The notes: generated by a model not told the origin, from the sequence alone. Numbered from the stretch's first letter, positions 13,901 to 28,900 are shown. The stretch is 64,000 bases of DNA from Stictocephala bisonia (GCA_035578905.1 JAQJVL010000123.1:124001-188000), one strand, 5' to 3'. Translations and numbers: made by a program.

Positions 13901-16900
13901 TGGAAGGAATTAACTATTGAAGAGTTGAAGGTATTTATTGGGATAGTCTTACACATGGGTACAGTGAAGCTCAACCGGCTCAGTGACTATTGGAAAAAGC
14001 ACAGAATGTTCAATTTCGGTTTTGTGCGTGAGCAAATGAGTAGAGATAGATTTTTGATAATTTTACGCTGTCTCCACTTCAGCCGCAATGATCTTCAACA
14101 TCAACAACAGGAACCAGTGGATCGACTCTACAAGATACGAAAGCTGATTGACCACTTCAACAGTAAAATGTCTTCAATATATTATCCTGCTAAAGAACTT
14201 TCTATTGATGAGGGCACTGTTCTGTGGAGAGGGCGCCTGCAATTCAGGCAATACATAAAAGGAAAACGACATAAGTATGGTATAAAACTGTACTCCCTAT
14301 GTGAACCAGAGGGTCTCTGCATAGCCTTTACGGTTTATTCAGGCAAAGGAGGAGAACTTAGTGGGAAAGGGCACGGTATAAAAGTGGTGGATTTTCTCAT
14401 GCAAGGAAAATATGATGTTGGACACTCACTCTTTATGGACAACTACTATAATAGTATTCCTATGGCAACCCATCTTCTAAGTAACGGCACATATTGTACA
14501 GGAACTCTGGTGTCAAACAGGAAATACCTTCCCGCTGACGTAAAAGCAGCGAAACTGAAAAAAGGAGAGAAGATTGAACGGTATGCACAGGGAATAATGG
14601 TTGGCAAGTGGAAGGATAAACGTCAGGTTTTATACATTTCCACTCAGTTTGAAAATGATTGGACTATCTCTACCAATCGCTTTGGGACACCATGTGAGAA
14701 GCCCTTACCAATTGTACAGTACAACGCCCATATGAAGGGCGTTGATCGTAACGACCAGATGATGAGTTATTATTCAATGGAACACAAATCACTCAGATGG
14801 TACAAAAAAATTTTTATCCATTTACTTCAAATGACCATGATCAACGCTTTCAAGTTAAATGAGTTTGTCAACTACCATGGAGGAAGGAAGATGGCTCTAT
14901 ACGACTTCAGGTTGGAAGTAATTGATAAACTCCTGCCACAACAACAACCTGAATTGCCCCGCCCACGACAATTAGCAGCTACAAGGCATGTACTGTCAAA
15001 ACCAGAAGTTCGAGACACTAAGGGAGATCGCAACAAGAGAAAGAGATGTAGGCAATGTGCGAAAGAAAATAAAAAAACTCTAACTGTGTTTGTTTGTGCT
15101 CAGTGCCCAGGTGAGCCAGGATTGTGCGCACTTGCCTGTTTTGACAAGTGGCACACCCCCTAAACATAATGGCGAACTTAGATGTAAATAGTGTAAATAA
15201 AAAAGTGTAAATAAAACTGTACAGTAGAACAATAAGGACTGTGGGATAACACAGAGAATACTCAGTGCTGCTGTCTCCGAGCGGAGACGTATTGCTCTCG
15301 ACCTGCCAGGTGCTGCCGTCTCCTAACGGAGACTCAACCTATGACGTCACTTTTTTCAAGGAAGCAGATGACGGATGACATTTTCTATGCTACACCAATG
15401 TTTACTCGAAGGTAAAGTACACTTTTACTATAAAAAAAATTTAGCATATTACAAAAGTTTTAAAAAAATTTTAGCAGTGAACGTGTTAAGGTACAAAAAG
15501 TTATAATAAAAAAAAAAGAAATTTATTGAGCTTCATAATCGTAATTTTAAAGTCCTTGTACAGAATATAATAAGAGTTCAAAAACATATAAATAATGATG
15601 ACTAGATACAAAAATATGTATATAAGAAAAATTACAAGAATGTACCGATAATAAAAAGGACAAGACAATACCAATAATAGAAAAAATAGATTTGTAAAAA
15701 TCACTGAAAATTGTGTAGATTCACACTCACTACACAAACATCACACATGCAACGTACAAATATATTTACACACGTTTGTTTCTTTTTTTCACTTTTGGAA
15801 ATAGCATTAGGCTCTACAGACCGCTCATTAGGTCACTCAGCCCCTATTGTTTTAGTACTCCTAACTCGAGTATTACTCTGGAAGGAGATAGCCAAATGAG
15901 CTGAACAAGATGATGCAAAGTCAGAGGGAACAGAATTTAGACTGCCTGGCCAAAGACTAATAAACTTTTGTTACACTTGAGTTAGTAAACTATAATGGTA
16001 GAGAGAGAGATATTGTATCTGGATAAAACGAAAGTTAGTAGTGTGTTGGATTTGTTAAATGAAGAACTAAATAACTAGGTCAGGTTTTGCATGGTTTTAT
16101 TCTCATGAGCTTGAACTTGGTAACTGTTTGTTTTAGGAAAAATAATTATAAGTGTCAGGTAGACCAGGAGATAAAGGATTTTTAGGTTTGGAAAGTGGCA
16201 TTGTGAGGTTTTTAGGTTTATATTTAATATTTTTAATTTTCTAAGTTTCTTTGAATTGAATATCCTGGAACCTTTTTCAAAAATAATGCCAAAAGTTATT
16301 GCTCTAGTTTTACTTGTGTGAAAGAGCTAATATATTTGTACTTTGTCCTTAAATTACCAATATCTAGCTAAATGAATTAATGGAGCTAAATTAATTAATG
16401 AGAGTATTTAATTAGTGTAATAATTCATCTACTACAATTCATTTTTCTTCTCTAGGTCATTACATGTATTTGGAGTCATCCAGCCCTCGTTTAGAAAATG
16501 ATACAGCTCGTCTTTATTCACCAGTCTTTAAAGTACCAAACAATGACACTTCATGCTTCATGTTTTGGTACCATATGTTCGGCCATACAACAGGTAGTAC
16601 TGCTATCAGTACACTATCACATATATTTGAATTATATAAGACATTGAAAAGAACATAATGGCAATTATTCATGATTCTTTGTCCACTCTTTCAGAAATGC
16701 ACATGCCAGCTTTGAGACTGCAGAGTTAAATAAATATGACCATTTAAAATTACAACTGCTAACAGATGGATAGTTAAAAACACAATCAAAATGTTGGTGT
16801 TTTTAGAGAAATAAAAATAATTACATTTAAAACAATTGACAAAAATAACTAATTTACAGTAGGTGTTATTGTTGTGAACTTACATTTACAAGTGTTAATA

Positions 16901-19900
16901 AATTCTATTAAAATCATTAAAATTGGTATATTTTCTTATTAGTTATGAAATGAAACTGTAATTTTCATTAGCATTGGCTTCACATTCTGAACACAAATGT
17001 GGCTTATTTCGAAGTTTACTCGAAATGTCTCAGGTTAATCTTTGACTGGAGAGAAAAAGATGGTTTTATATACTATTACAAAGTGAAATAACAGACATGA
17101 CATACATATTTTAATTGTTCATTTACTCATGTACATAGGACACCTAATGAAAGTAAAACCTTTATATGGCTCCTTATCTAGAACAGCTGCTTTATTATCT
17201 AGAAAAGCAACACATTAAGCAGATATTTTCTTATTTGGTAATTATACTACACGTCTTTAAAAAAAAAAATTAAGATATGTTTTATTCTATGATCATAATG
17301 AGGATTTCCCAAGACCCACAACAATGGGTTTCAGAGTTGATCACAAGTGTTTAGCTACAAATTAAAGTTATACCTAAAAAAAATAACAAATGTGAACTTA
17401 CAAATTTCATTTGCAAAATTGGACACATAGTTTTTCCCTTAATAATTGAATCAGAACTTCAACAAGTTTTTTATAACTATAAATAGTTTCTCCTCAAGAT
17501 TGTTAAAATGAAGAATATCACCCATTTTCGTGTTTTTTTGTGAAGTGAAATGGCCTCCTTAATAAAAAAGAGGATATTATCAATTTGAAATCCATGCAAC
17601 AGTCGAAACCAACCAAACATAGATTAACAATGTGATAATGGACCTCATATTTGGACACTAAAATGTATAAAGAACTAAGAAAGTTGCATTTTCAGTTATT
17701 TAAGTTTAGACTAAAGAATTACCCGATAGATGTCTTATATGAAATGGATGAATTTCAGTAGAACTCAATAGTCGAATCCCGAGTAATCTGATTTTTTGTT
17801 TAATCCAACCACAAACTTTCGTATGTTTTAATATCTGGCCTTTGATCTTTTTATAGCAATGCCAATTCCTTATTAAATAGTCGCTAATTCTTTAGTGAGT
17901 ACTAAAACTTGTTACAATATTATGCTAGAAATTAGTTTGTGTTAATATGAAAAATACTGGGGAAGCCTTTTTCTGAGTTTTTGTGTATTCATGTAAGTTT
18001 GGCAGTAAAGTATAGTCTACTAAATTAATGTGAGACAATAAGTTAATTTTGAGCCTCTCAAGTTTTTAAACTAGTAAAGCACAATATTCAAAATTAAATT
18101 TACATATTTATTGTAGCTCACATAGATTTCACGCTCTGGTAGGCTACTAGGTTAATGAATAAAAACAATTTCAATAACAAGAAATCAAGTATTTGATCTT
18201 ATGTTGTCAAACATCAGATTCCTGACACATGTTTGTATGCTATAGGCTCTCTAAATGTTTATCTCCAAGGAAAGGATTCTGAGCTTCTGTTTTCCAAATA
18301 TGGTGACCATGGAGATATGTGGCAGCAGGCTGTGCTTCCATTACCTCTGATCAATTCCAGCTTCCAGGTAGCTTCTGTTTTGAACTATATGTAAATAACA
18401 CTTTGTTATTCTGTAACATTTTGCAAGTAATGCACTGAATTTGTTAATTAATATTAAATAAATTATTTACTTAATTGTTTGTTAAATAATTTTTTTATAT
18501 GTTATATAAATATGTAACTTTTGTTACATAAGACTTATAAGTCTTATAATGTAACAGACTGTATAAGTCCCTTTAGACCTATTAATGTGTATTCAGTCTC
18601 CTCTGGAGTAATCTGCATGTGTGAAAGTTTTCTCTTCTGTCTACAACAATTTCTTGTAAATTTGATAGCTCTTGGCTATTCCAAAAGGCAGCGTTTTGAT
18701 ATCACCATCAATATTCTTGTGGACCTATAAGGTCTGACTACCTTGTGATAAGGCTGGGGCCTATAAAAGGTCTGGCTTCAGTATTTCTTCTCTCAGATTT
18801 GTTCCCATATATTACTGTTTCATCCCTCTCACGGCTTCAAATATACTGTGTATTCTCAGCTGTGACTTCAATTCTGTTTGTCACAGCAATTCTTGGAATT
18901 TTGGGAAACTCTTCCACTTAATCTGCTTACCAGCAAGATTCAAAATTGAATTCATGATAACATTTCTTGTAGATTAGCTTTAGCCCCTAGGCTTATCTTC
19001 AATACAAGTTATTTATTTTTACACCCGTTTTTAATCATACGAGAACTGGTTCTAGAATTATTTTGTAAGAAACCCAGTTAACAAGTTCTCTTCGGGCATT
19101 CCCTAACATGTATACTGATGAGACATTATTACCTATGATATACCGATGACATATTCATGCTCAGTACATTTTTTGAATTGTCTAAGTTATTAATGTAACT
19201 GTTTATTACCATGTCAATCCATCACTCGGTGTTCATTACACCATGTTCAGGAGGATGAAGAATTTTATCATGTCTAGGTTATAACAAAATTGATCTTTTT
19301 ATATTTATAAGTTATCATATTAGAAGAGTGTGGTACATTATATAGTCAGACAGTTTTTGTCGTTGGATTTCAGGCTTCCATGAAACCCTTACATATGGCA
19401 GTTAAAAATTTAATTATTCTGCTGAAATTAATGTGATAATTTTATATGATAAATCATTCATTGTTTAACCTGACATAATTGATCTATTGCTAAATTTATC
19501 TTTAGTTAGATTAATTTATTACAATGAGAAGAATTAATTACTTTTTGTCTGTATATAAAGATAACACTTAGCAATCTTTTAATATTTAATGAACGAAATT
19601 AATTTCAATCTCGAAAGGTCATCATCAGTTCTATACAGATACAAGAGGTTATAAAATATTTTTTAAATAAAACATTTGTACTATAATTATTTGTACAGCT
19701 GATATTATAAAAATCTAAGTAAAGAAATATATGTGGATAAGTTTGAGATTTTGTTAAATTTCATAATTTTGAATCTTCATGATAGAATCGAATATAATGT
19801 TTGAATGAAATTTGATTTGGTCGTTGAGTGATAATGATGGATTTTCTTTTGTATTTTTGTGTATGTAAAATTTTTTAATCACATATAGTTTTTTACTTAC

Positions 19901-22900
19901 AGGTCCAACATGAATAATTGCTAAATTTCCTTCTATTGATAATGGTTTTATTAAATTAAATATTCAGCAAATATTGATGAATTGAATAGTTTGTTTTTTT
20001 TGGTATATGTTCTTTAAATCTTTTGTCAAAACTTCTTCCTGTTTGCCTAATGTAATATTTAGGACAAGTCGAACATTTAATTTTATATATTCTAGAATTA
20101 TTGTACTTGTTTTCACTATCTGAAGGGTAATTAGGTTTTAGTATATTTCTGATGATGTTTTTTTTGTTTTATAGGTAATTTTATGCCATTGTTTAGAAAA
20201 TATACTATGTAAAGAGTTGTTAACATCACCATGATAGGTCATATGAATGTAGTTATTTTTTTAATTGTTTTAGCTTTCTTGTTATGCTTATTTATTAATT
20301 TACTTATCAAATTTGGTTGATACCATTATTGATAGCAATTTGTTTGATAATGGTTCGGATTCCATGTAAAGTTGTAGGTCCCTTAGTTGCCTTGGCTATT
20401 GGGTTATTAATAAATTGTCTTTACTGAGGAACAGTTGACCTTAGTTAGTAACAATGACTACACTCGTTCATCTACACTCATCACACTTATTCACCTATAT
20501 CTTGACAATCAGCGTCTTATAAATGAATAATGTTGAGTTCATTTTGGTAATCTTTTTCTGTAAAAGGGGTGTTTAGTAGTCTATGAATCATATTATAGAA
20601 CACTGCTAATTTGTGTGATGTTGGGTGAATGTTTTATTTAAAAAATATTTAGGTTAGGTTAAAGGGCACTAGGCCAGGAATTAGTATATTGGGGAGATAG
20701 GACATAAGCAAACTTACCTTAAAAGACAAGTTCACTAACACCAGAGTAGTAGTAAACAGATACAAAAGAATCATATAATCACAAATTTTCTGTACCACTG
20801 GCACTTTCTTCAGGTGAGTGGAGACAAAGAGACTAATTAGGCTTCCACTATTGCTGGGTCGGTGGTAGTGGTGGAGGGGGGGAGGTTGCTCACTCAGGTA
20901 TTGATTCAGTTTTTTTCAGTTGGTATATATGAAGTTTGCTGGTGGGGAAGGGGTAGAAGGGAAGTGGTCTATCTTACATTCAGATTAGGTGGGTCATAGG
21001 ATTTTGTTATGCCTTATGTTATCCATGTATGGTAGGATAAGGCCACTCGTGAGCCCCCCCCCCCCAATACTGCCGCCTACCCAGCAAAAGCGGAAGCCTA
21101 GTCAGTCTCTCTCTCTCCACTCACCTGAAGAAAGTACCAGTGGCACAGAAAATTTGTGACTATGTGATTCTTTTGTACTCTTTACAAATATTCAATAACC
21201 TCTTGAATCTGTATATAACTGATGATTATCTTTCGAGATTTAAATCAATTTTGATCAATAATTATTAAAAAATTGCTAAGTGTTATCTAAAACACTCATA
21301 AAACGGCTATAAGTGTCAAAGAATATCTTTTGTACTTTGTTGCAGATATTAATTGAAGGGGTACGAGGAGCTGGATATGCGGGTGATATTGCAATAGATG
21401 ATGTCAAATTAGCCACAGGGAATGATGAGTGCTCAGTCGTCACTGCTACAAGTAAGTACGATACATAACACAATATAAAATGAACAATTACTGAATGTAT
21501 TAATCCAAATAATATATGTACTAGTAATATCAACACAACAGTTTCCTTCTTACCATCAAAACAGCAATGGACATATATAGCCTGTTGCCTCAAGAAAATA
21601 AAATAAAAAGAAATGTAAACCAAAACATTATGTAGATAAACCAGCCCTCACACTTACAACAAACTTCCTAGCTTGTCTTGAAAGGAATAACTGTTTTAAC
21701 AGATTGTGCATATGATAAGAAAGCAACAATCGAGTATTATCTTCAGCTCCAAGCTTTTAAGGTGCAAAGATTCTGCCAATCACATTCAAAGCTCTAAAAG
21801 CAAATCAAAAGCTGAATCATAAACATAAATAACGAAAAAGGAGATAAAAAACCAGCAAACTCACACCCACTACCTACTCCTCAATCAATTCACAAGCATT
21901 GTGACCGATTCAAAAACTAAAACGTCAGCAGGTGTGAAGGATATATCTGCCAAAGTGTTAACCTGTAACACATTAATACTTCTCACAGCCCCAGAGCCAA
22001 TGGTCTTATGACATCAACAGTTTAATGATTCTGATTCAAATTTCTTTATTTCTCTTGGTTTAATTACAGAATACCTGATTTACAAGAAAGCGTAAATATC
22101 TCAGATAGTAACAAATTTAATAGTGTTTAAGATCCCAGAATCTAGCAATGCTCCAGAAATTATGTTACATATATGGGAAATGTGTTAATTTCTGTTAATA
22201 AATATGAAACTAGCAGATTTAGCCATGCCAGCTATGGATATTAAATATAATTGTGATAACAGACACAATCTGTAACGGTCCATACCCACCCAACAATACT
22301 TATGTTGTTACAGGAAGGTTTACGTCTTGATGAGCTCACTGAAATTATGTCTTAGTTTTTTTTTTTTGCATTTTTGTAAATGCACATATTCTTCTTCAGA
22401 AAAGGCATATTTCTACATATAATACAAGGTACGTCCAGAAAGTAAGTTCCGTTTGGTAATAAAAATAATTTGTCTACAGATACAGAAAAAATATTTATTG
22501 CACTAAAATCTACAACTCTTAAACTACGTTTTTACAAAACTGCCGAAATTTTGCAGGCATTTGTCATAGCGTGGCACAAGTTTTTCTATGCCTTCTTCAT
22601 AGAAGGTTGCCGCCTGTGTCTTCAACCATTTGGAAACATTTTCTTTCAGCTCTTCGTCATCGTTGAAGTGTTGACCGCCAAGGAAAGACTTCAGATGTAA
22701 GAACAGATGAAAGTCGCTAGGAGCGAGGTCAGGGCTGTACGGAGGATGGTCAAACACGTCCCAGCCAAATCCCTGTATGAGGTTTTTCGTCACATTTGCA
22801 GTGTGTGGTCGTGCATTGTCATGAAGAAAAACAACACCTTTGGACAGAAATCCTCGGCGCTTATTCTGTATTGCGCGGCGCAATTTCCTCAGTGTCTCGC

Positions 22901-25900
22901 AGTAAACTTCTGCATTGATTGTTTGACCTCGCGGTAAGAAATCAATCAGTAAGATGCCTTTCCTGTCCCAAAACACTGTGCACATGATTTTTCGAGGTGT
23001 CAAGATTTGTTTCGGCTTAACCTTTGCTGGAGATGAAGTGTGCCTCCATTCCATTGATTGCCGCTTAGTTTCTGGGGTGTCATAAGAAACCCAAGTTTCA
23101 TCTCCTGTGACTATCTGTGACAGAAAATCTTCACCGCCTTCATCATAACGGTTCAAAAACTGAAGTGCACTACCCATCCTTTGTGTTTTGTGTTGCTCAG
23201 TAAGAATTTTCGGTACCCAACGTGAGCAAAATTTTCAAAATTTCAGTTTTTCGGTTACAATTTCATGAATTAATGATCGTGACATTTAGGGGAATTCCAT
23301 AGCGAGAGCACTCATTGTAAACTTACGGTTTTCCTTGATCTTCTCATCAATCGTGTGAACCAGTTCTTCTGTAATCAAAGATGGACGCCAACTTCGTTCT
23401 TCATCATGCACTTCATTACGTCCTTCATTAAACTGTCGGACCCATCTTCTCACCATTGAATCACTCATCGCATTTTGTCCGTAAACCTCGCAAATTTGCC
23501 GATAAATGTCAATCGGTTTCACTTTCTTAGCATTCAGAAAACGAATCACAGATCTGATTTCACAAGCGGCGGGATTTTCGATCAACACCGACATTTTAAA
23601 CAAGCACAACAAAGCGTACGAGACTGACAGCGATCTCAAAATGGCGCACGTTTCTTCTACTTGATACAGAGCGTCTGCATGCGCGAAACTGCGATCGCAG
23701 CGCTGCAGCGGATATAAATGGAAACGGAACTTACTTTCTGGACGTACCTCGTACAATCATTTTACGTATTTAAAGGTATGTATCAATTTAAGTGGCATCA
23801 TTTATCATTAATTCAAGATACTGTAATTGGTTTAGGTTCTGCAAGCTTTTGTAGATTTAGGTTCTGAACAAACAAACTTATTTTTTATTTACATAAGTAA
23901 CAATATTTTTTTATTTGGTCAGATGGGTTTAATTTGAATGTATTTTGTAATAATACATTACCATATCGAAAAACAAATATTTCCCAAATAACTTATTTTA
24001 ATCGAATTTGTACTCTTGTTACTTTAGGTGAAGATTCAACCAGGCCATCAGAAGACATAAGTTGTGAAAACAGATGTTTTAATACCACAGCAGATCCTTC
24101 ACAGTGTGAGTGTACTCCTGATTGCATCATCAACAATACATGCTGCCCCGATTATATACAATCTTGTACAGCAGCCACAGAAGGTATGATTGTGGGAATT
24201 TCTTATGGCATGTTCTTTTCATGATTGTTTTCCGTGCCAGCATTCTGGCATTTCATGCTTTGATTAACCTTAGTTATTCCAGTTCAGGGTGTGTACCTGA
24301 TTTTCTTAGACATAATGATTACGATAATATCCATTCACTTTGTCTGCCATCATTGTATTGTATATTTTTGTAAAATAGAGTTTTTCGTAAATAAATAAAT
24401 ATTGTTGAAATTAACAGCTTGATTCACATTAAGAACATCAAAATGTATTGTGAGAACTAGTAAACAAATTGATTCTTCTTTCAGAATGTTGGCTTTAAAA
24501 ACAATAATTTATAAAAGTAAATGAATAAAAAGAGCTATTAAGAAACAGGCTCTTTATTTTACTTTCTCAAAACTTTAATATGCTCATATGGGAATTTAAC
24601 CTTCAACTAGTCGCGTGAAAAAAACAGCTAATTTAGTCACGCACGAAAGAAATTACCGGGAGAGTAATAAATAAAATACTAAATGCTTTAAACAAATTTT
24701 ATTAGTGCAACTGATAGTATTTACTATAGTTTAAATCTAAATGACCACATTTAGGCCAAAATACAATTTCTTTTACATTTTTAACCAAAAAACCGTCATT
24801 TAAAAAAAAATTATGGAGTACACAGTATAAGCTTTATGTAATTTTACTAATGAAAATGGTATATGAACCTGAGAAAACATGTACTACTACTACTACATCT
24901 AAGATATAAAAAATAATAATACAAATTACAATTCAAACCTGAATCAAGTGTTTATACTTCCTCTTCACTACTCTCTCCATGATCTCCTGTGCAGTTGTTA
25001 CAAAGGGAAGTCGTGTGTTGTTACAAATATAACGCTCACACTTTGTGCATGTGACAACAGTTTTTCTGTTTTCCCGCCAAGTGCAATATGCACACCGACT
25101 GGCTGCTCCACCTACACGTGGTCGTCTGAAATACCAGCGATTTTCCTTGCTTGGCGCTTAACTTGACGAGGTAGGTTGTCTTGTTGTGCTCTTCTTTTTA
25201 TGTGATCAAGATATAAGTCTTTTGATAGTTTTTTCAAAAACCGGCTTCGGAAAATATTTTCTTGTTTATTTGCCAAATATATTATGTTTGCATTTACTGC
25301 ACCAATGTTCATCAAGGAAAAAAAAAGAGACAGAGGCCATCTGTTTGTTTTCCTCCCTACATTGTAGGTAGCCTTTAGTTTGTCCAAGGTGTCTACTCCT
25401 CCTTTTGTTTTATTATAAAAAGTCAGGATTTCTGGCTTCATTTTGTCACCACTTTCGCTGTCTATGTCGTCTGATTTGTGTAATGAAGAAAGCAACAAAA
25501 CAACTTTATCTTTCTTTGATTTGTATGAAACAAGGGTTTTGTCTTCACCATAAAGAAACACACTACTGTATAGGGGACGACCGGTATGCTGTTTCACTAT
25601 TGGTGGTAATGCAGCTTTGTTCTTACGCACAGTCCCGACAAGAGATAACTTATGGTCCTTTGCTAATTTGTCACACAGAGGTATAGATGTGAAATAATTA
25701 TCCACGGTGACATTTCTACTAGGTTGAGTAACAAAGCAATGGATGTTATACTCAGACTTACGAAACTCAGGTTTCGTAAGTCTGAGTATAACATCCATTG
25801 CTTTGTTACTCAACCTGTATGGGCCTTGTTGTTGTTTTCCACAATACACTTCCATATTGGATGTATAAAATATTTTTGAATCAGCTAATGCATAAATATT

Positions 25901-28900
25901 TATGCCATATTTAGCAGGTTTATTTTTCATATATTTGTCTAAATGGACAACGGCCTCGAAAAGGCTCTAACATTTCGTCTAATGTAACATTTTCCCCAAG
26001 GGTGTAATACTTATTGCAGTTTTCATCAAACTGTTCAAATACATCACGCAATGGTGCAAGTTTGTCAAGTTGACGCCTTTCTTGTCTGGTATCTGCATCA
26101 TCAAATCGTAGACTGCTCAGCAAAAATCTCACTCCACATAGACATTGTAGATCGAAAAAATTCAACAGCAGTAAAATCATTTGTGTACAAATCATCAAAA
26201 TTCTGGTGTAACAATTTCAAAGTACCAGCCATGTACAGTAGCCCAAGCAGAGCTTTTATTTCAATATTATCTGTACTACTTGCGTCTCTTTCTCGTGCAT
26301 ACCGTTGTTGGTTTAGTGCAATTTGTTGATTTGTATATCGAACAATGCTGTCAATCATAGGGTTAGTAAAAAACGACTGCTAACAAGCCAAGAATGAATT
26401 AATTTCCCGAGCTTCTCTTCCTGGGCCAGGTAGGTGCACTCGCAGGATATTGTGAGGCCTACGTTTAGCATTTCTATGAATAGGTGGGCAACAGAGATAC
26501 CATCGTGTTTCTTCGTCTTTCCCCAAAATAAAGTTTGTGTTTCGGTTCATGTCGTAATTAGGAATGGGTTGACGAGCTAGGTTTACATCTGGTGCTGGTG
26601 GAACTGGGTTTATATCTGGTGCTAGTGGTACTAGGTGTACATCCAGTGCTGGTGGCACTTGGTCTACATCTGTCACTGGATCTAGGTTTTGTAATGGGTC
26701 AGGTTGATCTTCATCTTCGGATTGTTCGGTGTCTGTGTTATGATTAGATATTTCCACATTATCTTCAACTTCACTAGTCTCAGATAAATTGTCATTATCC
26801 TCCGATATTGGCTCTAACAATAGAGAATTAATCCTTCTTTCTTCTCTAGGATCCATTCTAAAGAGAATAATACTGACTAAATGATAAAAATGAACTGTAC
26901 ATCAAAGGAAATAATTATTTACACTATTTTAGTACTAAACCAGTGCTCGATTTCAGGCGGAACGCAGCGGAACGGCGTTCCGGAACCTCTCTCTGTAAAA
27001 AAACTAAATTATTTGAAAATAGTTAAAATTCTTTGTCAGTGAGTTAACTTACGAGCGTGATTAAGAACATCATGTATTTAACTGATTTATTAAACTTATG
27101 TTATTATCTATTATCTATTACGGTAAATTAACTCCCAATTTATTAATAAAGCATATAATTGTAGCTCGAAGCTAACAGATAAACAGATAGACTCATCCGC
27201 CGCCGCGCACGTGCAGTATAGCTTCCTCCCCTCCAGGTTAGAGATAGACTCGTCCGTCTGGCGTCTACTACCCACTTCGTTCATCACTAGATGCTCAGTT
27301 GCTCAGTCGTAGTCCCGTAGTCGGGAGTCCGTGTTGTCCTGTACTGTACTCTACTACGCGCTACCCACTTGCACACACGGTCTTCTTTTATTTATCTCTG
27401 TTACGTTACTTAGGTTAGTTGTGTTGAAGTTTATCAATGTATGCGAGTGTGATTGTTGTGAAATAAGATGAACAAAAAGTTAACCGATTTTTTTTTACCC
27501 TCGGGTGATACTAAAAGACTGAAGCGAACCATTGATTGTGAAGACAACCTCACACAACCATCTTCAACGACCTTACAACTGTCAACTAGCACTGAAAAGG
27601 TAACCAGTTCAGATTCTGACGAACATCACTCTAAAGAACAAGGACAAAAGGTTGAGTGTAACGACAATGCCTTGCCAGATTGTTGGACTAATTTTCAAAA
27701 AACTGAATTTTGCGAAAAATATGACTGGTTGTTAATTAAAAATGGAAAGTTAGGATGCAGTACTTGTAAAGAAGTAGGGATCTTATCTGTTAAGAAAAAA
27801 ACAGGTATGAAAATTTCAAAAGAATGGGCAAATGTTGAAATAGACAGTTATGGTGACACTAAACAGAAAAAGCAAACGTCTTTAAGGAAAAAGATTTTTG
27901 ACCACAAAGAGAGTGCTGGTCATAAAGCAGCTGCTGAAATCCTAACCGAAAGTAAAGACGGAAAACTGGAGAAAACTATTTTGAGACAGAACTCTCATGA
28001 AAAAGAAATAACGGGGAAAATTTTCCGAACGGCGTACAAGGTTGTTAAAGAAAATCAGTCTTTTAACAATTTTGAAACGGAAGTTGATTTGCAAGAACTA
28101 AATGGGATTAACATGGGTCGCATTTTACACTCAGACAAAGCCTGTGCTAAAATTGCTTTGCATATCAGTAAGGAAATGAAGAAAACCTTTGTAGATGAAA
28201 TCATTAAGAATGATACAAAACTTGGTTTGATAATTGATGAATCCACGTCCTTAAGTAATAAGTCAAGTTTAATAGTATACGTTCGGTGTTCTTTGCCTAA
28301 AACTGGTATGAGTGGCTCCACTAACGTCTTTTTGGATCTAATAGAACTAGATGGCGTTACTGCTACAGCTGTTTTTGACTCTTTGATGAACTGTCTTCGG
28401 TCTAATGGAATATCTGACGTATTTTTAAGTAATAATTTAACAAGCTTAACTTGTGATGGTGCTGCTACTATGATCGGTAAGCACAAAGGTGTTGCAACAT
28501 TATTTCGTGAGAAATTTCCTTCTGTTATTGTTTGGCACTGTGCAAACCATAGACTTGAGCTGTCAGTGTCAGACGTTATTAAATCTGTTTCAGGAGTTAA
28601 TAGGTTTAAATCTTTTATTGACAAACTCTATGTTGTCTATCATGCTTCACCAAAGAACAGCAGGGAACTTCGAAGCTGTGCAACTCTTTTGGATACAGAA
28701 ATTTTAAAAATTGGAAGAGTCTTGAGCACCCGTTGGGTGGCATCTAGTTTTAGATCTGTGTCAGCTGTTTGGACGTCATATGAAGCATTAGTCCAACACT
28801 TTAAAGAAGCTTCAAATGACCCATCTAGAGACAGCAAAGATAAAAGTACTTTTTCCGGACTTCTTAACAAAATCACAGAAACTAATTTCATTCTAGACCT

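Larger units (their letters stand above)
13491..15489 (+). mobile_element. piggyBac element with palindromic subterminal repeats
   Basis: 2.0 kb bounded by TTAA. Inverted ends are TTAACACGTTCACTGC (13491-13506) and its complement (15474-15489). Inside each end are two 16-bp palindromes of the form GTCTCC-N4-GGAGAC. One long transposase frame fills the middle. It lies in the intron between MAM parts 1 and 2, in the same orientation as the host gene. Confidence 0.93.
19559..21288. repeat. Widely spaced inverted repeats of about 100 bp
   Basis: 19559-19660 and 21186-21288 are inverted copies, with outermost string AGATAACACTTAGCAAT and its complement. Between them lie the GIY-YIG fragment, a SINE tail and a complete foldback element, so later insertions separated the two arms. 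Confidence 0.75.

Noticed and set aside
28055..28624. 189-codon - strand frame inside the hAT gene
   Set aside because: Antisense shadow of the intact + strand transposase.
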